From Solimonas fluminis (lineage in GTDB: Bacteria; Pseudomonadota; Gammaproteobacteria; Nevskiales; Nevskiaceae), in the NCBI RefSeq assembly GCF_002930645.1, contig NZ_PSNW01000006.1, forward strand, positions 248,001-312,000: a stretch of 64,000 nucleotides of DNA. The letters run 5' to 3'. Positions within the stretch are counted from its first letter, which is position 1. Each line of letters starts with the position of its first letter. Shown piece after piece: positions 58,847 to 64,000 of this stretch. Below the pieces are notes generated by a model. That model saw only the letters and a program-made list of their open reading frames with translations. It had not been told where the DNA came from and made no database searches. Made by a program: the position numbers and the translations under genes.

Positions 58847-61381
58847 TCAATTGGCGATGCCGGCTTCGCGCCGACCGCGGCGCAGCCAGCGTGATTCGAA
58901 GCGGGTGTACAGGTCCTGCGCAAGCCGCAGGTAGCCCTTGGCGCCGAAGCTCAGCACCTCGCCCAGGCTGACCAGCGGCCGGTCGGACTGCTGCTCCTCG
59001 GTCCAGTCGAGCCAGGCATCGGCGCGGCCGAAGGTGCACTGGATCAGGTTGCGCTCGTCTTCCAGGCTCATGGTGTCGAAGTGCAGGCCCAGCCGGCCGC
59101 CGCGCGCCACCACCACCCGGGCCGGGAAGCTGCACTCCTGGTCGCCGCGGCTCAGGCCCACCCGGACGTGGACGCCGGGGCTCAGGCCCAGGTCGGCGCC
59201 GACCACCACGCCCAGGCCCTGGGTCGAGTAGTCCTCGGTCTCGGTCCGGGCCACGCGTCCGTCCGGCAGGTACAGGGTGGCCGGCACGCGCATCGGCACG
59301 CGGTGCGCCACGCGGACCTGGCGCGATTCCGCGGCCACGCCCAGCGCTGCGCCCAGCATCACCAGGTTGTAGACCGCCCAGGCCAGGTTCATCAGCACCG
59401 TGGCGGGCTCATGGGCGTTCCAGACCAGCAGCCGCGGGATCGCCAGCGCCACGCCGCCGAGGTTGAGGGCCACCAGCGCCACGTAGGGCAGGGAGATGCT
59501 CCAGTCGAAATAGTCGCGCTCGATCAGGCCGCCCTTGGCGGTGACGTTGAAGCTGCCGGCCTTGGGATTGAGCATGGCGATAGTGGTCGGCAGCGCGATG
59601 TACCAGGCCAGCACCGACTCGTAGGCTTCGGCCCAGAAGGAGTGCCGGTACTGTCCCTGGATGCGCGAATTGGCGAGGCTCGACTGCACCAGGTGCGGCA
59701 GCACGTAGGCCGCCAGCGTGGTGGCGGCGGCGTTGATCACGTGCAGTTCGAAGTACAGGTAGCCCAGCGGCGCGGTCAGGAACACCAGGCGCGGCAGGCC
59801 GTAGAAGAAGTGCAGCATCGCATTGGCGTAGCACAGGCGCTGGAACAGCTTCAGCCCGCGGCCGAGCAGCGGGTTGTCGGTGCGGAAGATCTGCGCCATG
59901 CCGCGCGCCCAGCGGATGCGCTGGCCGATGTGGCTGGACAGGCTCTCTGTCGCCAGGCCCGCCGCCTGCGTCAGCTTGATGTAGGCGGTGTTGTAGCCGC
60001 GCCGGTGCAGCTTGAGGGCGGTGTGCGCATCCTCGGTGACCGTTTCCACCGCGATGCCGCCCACTTCCATCAGCGGCCCGCGCCGCAGGATCGCGCAGGA
60101 ACCGCAGAAGAAGGCGGCATTCCACAGGTCGTTGCCGTCCTGCACCAGGCCGTAGAACAGGCTTCCTTCGTTGGGCACGCGGCGGAAGGTGCCGAGGTTG
60201 CGCTCGAAGGGATCGGGCGAGAAGAAATGGTGCGGTGTCTGCAGCATCGCGCACTTCGGGTCCTTCAGGAACCAGCCCATCGTCGTCTGCAGGAAGGACC
60301 GCACCGGGATGTGGTCGCAGTCGAAGATCGCGATGAAGTCGCCGTTGGTGACCTTCATGGCGTGGTTCAGGTTGCCGGCCTTGGCATGCGCGTTGTCGGG
60401 CCGGACGATGTAGTGGATGCCGGCCTGCGCGGCGAAGCGGCGGAACTCGTCGCGGCGGCCATCGTCCAGCAGGTGGATGCGCAGCTTGTCGCGCGGCCAG
60501 TCCATGCTCATGGCCGCCAGCACCGTCGGCTTCACCACCTTCAGCGGTTCGTTGTAGCTCGGGATGTAGACATCCACGGTCGGCCACAGCGAGGTGTCGG
60601 CGGGCAGGGGCACGGTCGGGCGCTTCAGCGGCCAGGCGTTCTGTACGTAGCCCAGCACCAGGATCAGCCAGGTGTAGGTCTCGGCCGCGATCAGGCCCAG
60701 GCCCAGGATCATGTCGGCACCGGGGTCGAGGTCCAGCGTCTGCGTCAGGCGCCACCAGATGTAGCGCGAGGAGGCGATCAGCGAGAACGCCAGCATCAGC
60801 AGGGTCGGGCCATTGCCAGGCAGGCGGCGGATCAGCAGCGTCGCCGCCCACATGATGCCGAACATCATGAACTGCTGGTGCAGCCCCAGCGGCGTGGTCG
60901 CGGTGACCAGCAGCAGCACGCCGGCGGCGATCACCGCCAGCCGCGTCATCAAAGGGCTGCCCAGGGCAAAGGCATTGGCGGCCGCGTCCACCCGCCGCCC
61001 GGCTGCGGAGAAGTCGATGCGCTCGAATCGCCGCTGCAGGGGACGCAGCGGTGCCATCAGCAGGCGCAGGAGCCGCAGCGGCAGGCCGAGCAGGCTTCGC
61101 CCCACCTCCATCAGGATCGAGGGCCGGCGCTGCGCGTCCGGCGCCAGCGGGGCGACCAGGACCAGCGCATACAGCCAGTCGCCCAGCCTGCGCGGGTCGC
61201 GCACCTGCAGTTCGCGCGCCATCAGGGCGATCAGGGGCTGCAGGATCCGCAGCAGCCAGCGTGGCCAGGGCCGCGACTCCGCGGGCGGCAGCACGAACAG
61301 GCGCTTGAGCCACAGGCCGGGATCGCCGGGATTCTCCACCCCGAGCGCGCGCGCCGGTCGCAGCAGCAGCGGGCGCAGCAT
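58847..61381 (-). CDS. bcsA: Cellulose synthase catalytic subunit BcsA
   Basis: 844 residues, ATG overlapping the bcsQ stop by one base (TGATG). Family 2 glycosyltransferase with UDP-glucose motifs DDGRRDEF (about 300), DCDHIP (about 350), TED (about 447) and QRIRWARG (about 485), surrounded by about eight transmembrane helices. A C-terminal PilZ domain with RVPMR (about 690) and DYSTQG (about 714) binds c-di-GMP and opens the active site. The N-terminus is longer than average, with an extra soluble/hydrophobic segment. Confidence 0.95.
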   Translation of the reverse strand: MLRPLLLRPARALGVENPGDPGLWLKRLFVLPPAESRPWPRWLLRILQPLIALMARELQVRDPRRLGDWLYALVLVAPLAPDAQRRPSILMEVGRSLLGLPLRLLRLLMAPLRPLQRRFERIDFSAAGRRVDAAANAFALGSPLMTRLAVIAAGVLLLVTATTPLGLHQQFMMFGIMWAATLLIRRLPGNGPTLLMLAFSLIASSRYIWWRLTQTLDLDPGADMILGLGLIAAETYTWLILVLGYVQNAWPLKRPTVPLPADTSLWPTVDVYIPSYNEPLKVVKPTVLAAMSMDWPRDKLRIHLLDDGRRDEFRRFAAQAGIHYIVRPDNAHAKAGNLNHAMKVTNGDFIAIFDCDHIPVRSFLQTTMGWFLKDPKCAMLQTPHHFFSPDPFERNLGTFRRVPNEGSLFYGLVQDGNDLWNAAFFCGSCAILRRGPLMEVGGIAVETVTEDAHTALKLHRRGYNTAYIKLTQAAGLATESLSSHIGQRIRWARGMAQIFRTDNPLLGRGLKLFQRLCYANAMLHFFYGLPRLVFLTAPLGYLYFELHVINAAATTLAAYVLPHLVQSSLANSRIQGQYRHSFWAEAYESVLAWYIALPTTIAMLNPKAGSFNVTAKGGLIERDYFDWSISLPYVALVALNLGGVALAIPRLLVWNAHEPATVLMNLAWAVYNLVMLGAALGVAAESRQVRVAHRVPMRVPATLYLPDGRVARTETEDYSTQGLGVVVGADLGLSPGVHVRVGLSRGDQECSFPARVVVARGGRLGLHFDTMSLEDERNLIQCTFGRADAWLDWTEEQQSDRPLVSLGEVLSFGAKGYLRLAQDLYTRFESRWLRRGRREAGIAN

Positions 61382-62121
61382 CAGTCGAGCCTCGCCAATG
61401 CGGCATGCAGCCAGCTGCCGAGACCCTGCAGGTCGTAGGCAGCCTGGCTGTGCACGGCGTAGTCGATCAGCGAGCGGTTGGCGGCCTCCGCTTCCGGGAC
61501 CGACTCGTCGCGATGCACCGGGTAGGGTGCCAGGCGTTCGCCCAGGTCCTGGCGCAGCAGGGCGCGCACGTCGTTCTGCAGGCGGTGAGTGGCTTCCACC
61601 TTGTTGAGCACGTAGAGCAGCGGTGTGCTGCCGGGAGCGCCGAACATGCGCAGTGCCGCATAGGAGGCGGCATCGGCGCGCAGGATCGCCAGCTGCAGGC
61701 CTGCCGCGGTGATGGCCTGGTCGGCGTAGACCGAGGGCAGGCGCGGCGTGTCGATCAGCACCGCCGTGTCCGCCGGCAGGTCCAGCGCCCCGAGGCGCTG
61801 CGCCAGCCAGCGCGGCTGTTCCGCCAGCAGGGCCTCGAAGCGCCGCAGGCCGTCCCGGTCCAGGCGCCCGAAGGGCAGGAACTGGATGCGGTCGGAGTTG
61901 GTGCGCGCGGTGGCCTGCCAGTCGCCGCCCAGCAGGCCGCGGCTGGCCAATCCCTCGGCCGGCGCCGGCACGATGCCCAGCTTCAGCGCCAGCGAGTTCT
62001 GCGGGTCGAAGTCGACCGCCAGCACCGGCCGGCCGTGGCGGCGCAGGACATCGGCCAGGCCGGCGACCAGCGTGCTGCGGCCACTGCCGCCGGCCGCGGA
62101 GATGATGCTGATGGCGATAAC
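61381..62121 (-). CDS. bcsQ: Cellulose synthesis protein BcsQ (ParA/MinD-like), start uncertain
   Basis: Up to 246 residues if read from just after the bcsF stop. The nucleotide loop reads SAAGGSGRSTLVAG, then VLAVDFDPQNSLALKLG. The frame between the bcsF stop at 62140 and the loop has no ATG, GTG or TTG; candidates with AGGAG upstream are GTT (62121) or ATC (62118). The first ordinary start, GTG at 62025, would delete the P-loop. BcsQ positions the synthase at the pole and needs this loop. Clearly homologous, but possibly defective or started at a rare codon. Confidence 0.8.
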   Translation of the reverse strand, partial: VIAISIISAAGGSGRSTLVAGLADVLRRHGRPVLAVDFDPQNSLALKLGIVPAPAEGLASRGLLGGDWQATARTNSDRIQFLPFGRLDRDGLRRFEALLAEQPRWLAQRLGALDLPADTAVLIDTPRLPSVYADQAITAAGLQLAILRADAASYAALRMFGAPGSTPLLYVLNKVEATHRLQNDVRALLRQDLGERLAPYPVHRDESVPEAEAANRSLIDYAVHSQAAYDLQGLGSWLHAALARLD

Positions 62122-62139
62122 GGCGCGTTCTCCTGTTGG

Positions 62140-62346
62140 CTACTTGCCGTGACCTGCCGGTCGCGGGGGATCGGGCAGGCGATGAGGTTCGATGAAGACC
62201 GGCCTCCAGGCGCTGCCGAGCAGGCGCCTGCGCAGTCGCCGCAGGCGGCGGTTCCATCCGCGCGCCAGCAGCAGCGACAGCGCGCCCAGGCTCAGGGTGG
62301 CGCTGAACAGCACCAGCAGCAGCCATCCGGCGAAGCTGTTCGTCAT
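62140..62346 (-). CDS. bcsF: Small membrane protein BcsF
   Basis: 68 residues. One transmembrane helix (SFAGWLLLVLFSATLSLGALSLLLA) followed by an Arg-rich cytoplasmic stretch and a tail, RPVFIEPHRLP, resembling the end of E. coli BcsF. Its ATG overlaps the bcsE stop (ATGA). BcsF recruits BcsE to the synthase and partners BcsG. Confidence 0.8.
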   Translation of the reverse strand: MTNSFAGWLLLVLFSATLSLGALSLLLARGWNRRLRRLRRRLLGSAWRPVFIEPHRLPDPPRPAGHGK

Positions 62347-63992
62347 GACGGCACCCCGCTGCGCAGGTTCAGGGGCGAGGGCCGGCTGGTGCGCGGCACG
62401 CCGATGGTGTTGGCTTGAACCGGGGCGGCCTGGGCCGTGCTTGCCTCCATCGTCCCGGAGGCGGCTTCTTTGGCCAGCTCCGGGCCGTGGTCAGTCAGTG
62501 CCTGGGCCTGTGCCCGGTACTGCAGGTCGCCGGCCTCGGCCTGGATGGCACTGCGGCCCGGCAGGCGCAACTGTCCTTCGAAGAGTTCGCCCAGCATCAT
62601 CCGGAATACCCGTTCCACCGCCTTGTCGGCGTCCTGCTCCCAGCAGGCGAACAGGAAGAGGTAGACGCTGCGGTCATCGGCGGTGAAGACGTCGCCGGCC
62701 CTCAGCGGCTTGCAGGCGCGCAGGGCCTCCAGGGGGGTGACTTCCGGCAGCAGGAACAGGCGCACCAGGGTGCATTCGATGCCGGCCGTGTGGGCCTGGT
62801 CGGCGGCGCCCAGGGCTTCGGCGCAGAAGGCGGCGGGCGGCAGGTAGCCGCTGCGCGCCGGCGGAGCGGCCGAGGCCAGCACCTGTTCGAGCTGGTCCGG
62901 CACGTCGCGGCTCAGCACCTGCCCCAGCAATCCCGCCACGGCCTGCGGCAGGTCGGCGGCAGCCAGGCCGGGGGCGAGGATGAGGTTCGCGCCGGCGGTG
63001 AGCAGGATGCTTTCCTGGCCGTGGCGCAGCGGCGCATGCCGCTGGCGCACCACGATCTTCAGCGCCCGGCCGCGGCGCTTGCGCAGCTGGTGCACGGTAT
63101 GGGTCAGCTGGCGGAATTCCTGCGGCCGTCCAGAGTCGAGGATGCAGGTGGCGGCCATGGCCTTGTCGGCCGCGGCCAGCAGGGCGGCGTTGTCGGACAC
63201 CAGGCCCCAGGCCGCCGGCAGCCCCGGCTCCGCCGCGGCGCGGGTGATCCAGACCTGCTCCTGGTCCCTGGCCTGGTCCAGCCAGGCCTTCACCTGCCGC
63301 TGCGTGAACTGGTCCGAGCCGGCTGCGACCAGCTCCCCGGACTCGGTGCTGCGCAGGGCCTGGCGCGAGCTGCCGCCTCGGTGCTTGCCCAGCTGCCAGT
63401 GACTGATCGACCAGGCCAGGGTGCCGCCGCGGTTGCCGAGGCTGGCCATGCCGGACAGTGCGCCGCTGGCGCGGTGCAACTGCTGGGCGCGCCCCGGCTC
63501 CACGCCGTCGCGGAACAGCAGCAGCACCGTACAAGCTGCCGATTCGCACCAGCTGCGCAGCCGCAGGCCCTGGCGGTTCAGGGCAGAGCGGTCTCCCCAG
63601 GAGAACAGGCCGTCCGCCGCGTCGATCACCAGCAGGCTGCAGCCGTCCAGGGCGTAGTGGTCCAGTTCATCGAGGAACTGGGCGCCGCCGGTCCGCTGCA
63701 GGCGCTCGGCCCAGCCGGGCAAGGCACGGAAGAAGGAGAGCAGGCCGCGCGCCTGGGCGCGCTGGGGATCCACGTCGCGCTGTTGCAGGGCGTCCAGCAG
63801 CGCCGGCAGGCTGTCGCCGGCAACGACGGCAGCCACGCGCTTCTGCACGAAGCAGCGGGCCAGCGTGCCCGCCGCGAGGGAGAGCGCCCAGCGCTCGCGC
63901 GCCACGTCGGCGGCATACACGCGGCCGGTCGACATCTGCGCCAGCATCGGCGGCAGTCCGGCGATTCCCAGGTAGACCCCGGGGGCGCTCAA
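62343..63992 (-). CDS. bcsE: Cellulose synthesis c-di-GMP-binding protein BcsE
   Basis: 549 residues from a TTG at 63992; the frame is still open to the window edge, so a few N-terminal codons could be missing. The degenerate receiver/ATPase-like half is followed by the GIL (degenerate GGDEF) domain, in which the c-di-GMP I-site RxGD reads RAGD (CKPLRAGDVFTADD). It senses c-di-GMP and promotes cellulose synthesis through BcsF. First gene of bcsEFQAG. Confidence 0.88.
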   Translation of the reverse strand: MSAPGVYLGIAGLPPMLAQMSTGRVYAADVARERWALSLAAGTLARCFVQKRVAAVVAGDSLPALLDALQQRDVDPQRAQARGLLSFFRALPGWAERLQRTGGAQFLDELDHYALDGCSLLVIDAADGLFSWGDRSALNRQGLRLRSWCESAACTVLLLFRDGVEPGRAQQLHRASGALSGMASLGNRGGTLAWSISHWQLGKHRGGSSRQALRSTESGELVAAGSDQFTQRQVKAWLDQARDQEQVWITRAAAEPGLPAAWGLVSDNAALLAAADKAMAATCILDSGRPQEFRQLTHTVHQLRKRRGRALKIVVRQRHAPLRHGQESILLTAGANLILAPGLAAADLPQAVAGLLGQVLSRDVPDQLEQVLASAAPPARSGYLPPAAFCAEALGAADQAHTAGIECTLVRLFLLPEVTPLEALRACKPLRAGDVFTADDRSVYLFLFACWEQDADKAVERVFRMMLGELFEGQLRLPGRSAIQAEAGDLQYRAQAQALTDHGPELAKEAASGTMEASTAQAAPVQANTIGVPRTSRPSPLNLRSGVPS

Positions 63993-64000
63993 GGGACGCC

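Noticed and set aside
1..64000. tRNA or rRNA genes, CRISPR arrays, insertion sequences, integrases or phage genes.
   Set aside because: None seen; repeats present are short REP-type palindromes without regular spacers or transposase genes.

Overview
The window is a GC-rich chromosomal segment from a Gram-negative bacterium. Outer-membrane lipoproteins, a complete pEtN-cellulose (bcs) locus, SelO, GreB, RlmA, an ilvL-type attenuator and a steroid Delta-isomerase together suggest a gammaproteobacterium, possibly of the Nevskiales/Solimonadaceae type. That assignment is inference from gene content, not from a marker gene. There is no rRNA, tRNA, CRISPR array, insertion sequence or prophage that I can support. 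Genes are dense, many are joined by 4-base ATGA overlaps, and the gaps are filled by several families of short palindromic repeats.

Layout. 1-7.2 kb: end of rlmA, a DUF808 membrane protein, and a fused isobutyryl-CoA mutase (icmF) divergent from an AraC-type regulator. 7.4-17.6 kb: a periplasmic Cys-pair repeat protein, a membrane class III nucleotide cyclase, a voltage-sensor-like membrane protein, a three-gene steroid-isomerase operon facing a LuxR-type regulator across a palindrome, a base-composition island with two lipoproteins, and a tightly coupled four-gene operon (thioesterase, membrane protein, SGNH hydrolase, VOC). 17.8-24.3 kb: the SOS mutagenesis cassette lexA-imuA-imuB-(VOC)-dnaE2 with a candidate LexA operator. 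24.5-32.9 kb: lipoprotein plus phosphocholine-specific phospholipase C, a tRNA-binding-domain protein, an ilv operon with leader peptide and attenuator (ilvL-ilvG-ilvE, no ilvM), a spermidine-synthase-like protein, a hotdog thioesterase and a DUF3617 protein. 33.0-34.5 kb: arsR-aqpS-arsC with two ArsR-type palindromes. 34.7-41.1 kb: serine hydrolase, ferredoxin reductase, a degenerate receiver/HD-GYP protein, a lipoprotein lipase and SelO.

41.2-48.3 kb is the most unusual part. A zinc-ribbon/nucleotide cyclase/AAA-ATPase/TPR protein is followed by a LolA-like periplasmic protein and an RND/MMPL exporter carrying a C-terminal cyclic-nucleotide-binding domain with its key phosphate- and ribose-binding residues intact. 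This reads as a possible cyclic-nucleotide-controlled envelope lipid or lipoprotein exporter with its own cyclase next door.

48.5-64 kb: an HSDL2-like SDR, greB, and the cellulose locus, split into two convergent transcripts: bcsB-bcsZ-bcsC on plus and bcsE-bcsF-bcsQ-bcsA-bcsG on minus. The catalytic subunit BcsA and its partner BcsB are therefore on different transcripts. bcsQ has no ordinary start codon upstream of its nucleotide-binding loop.
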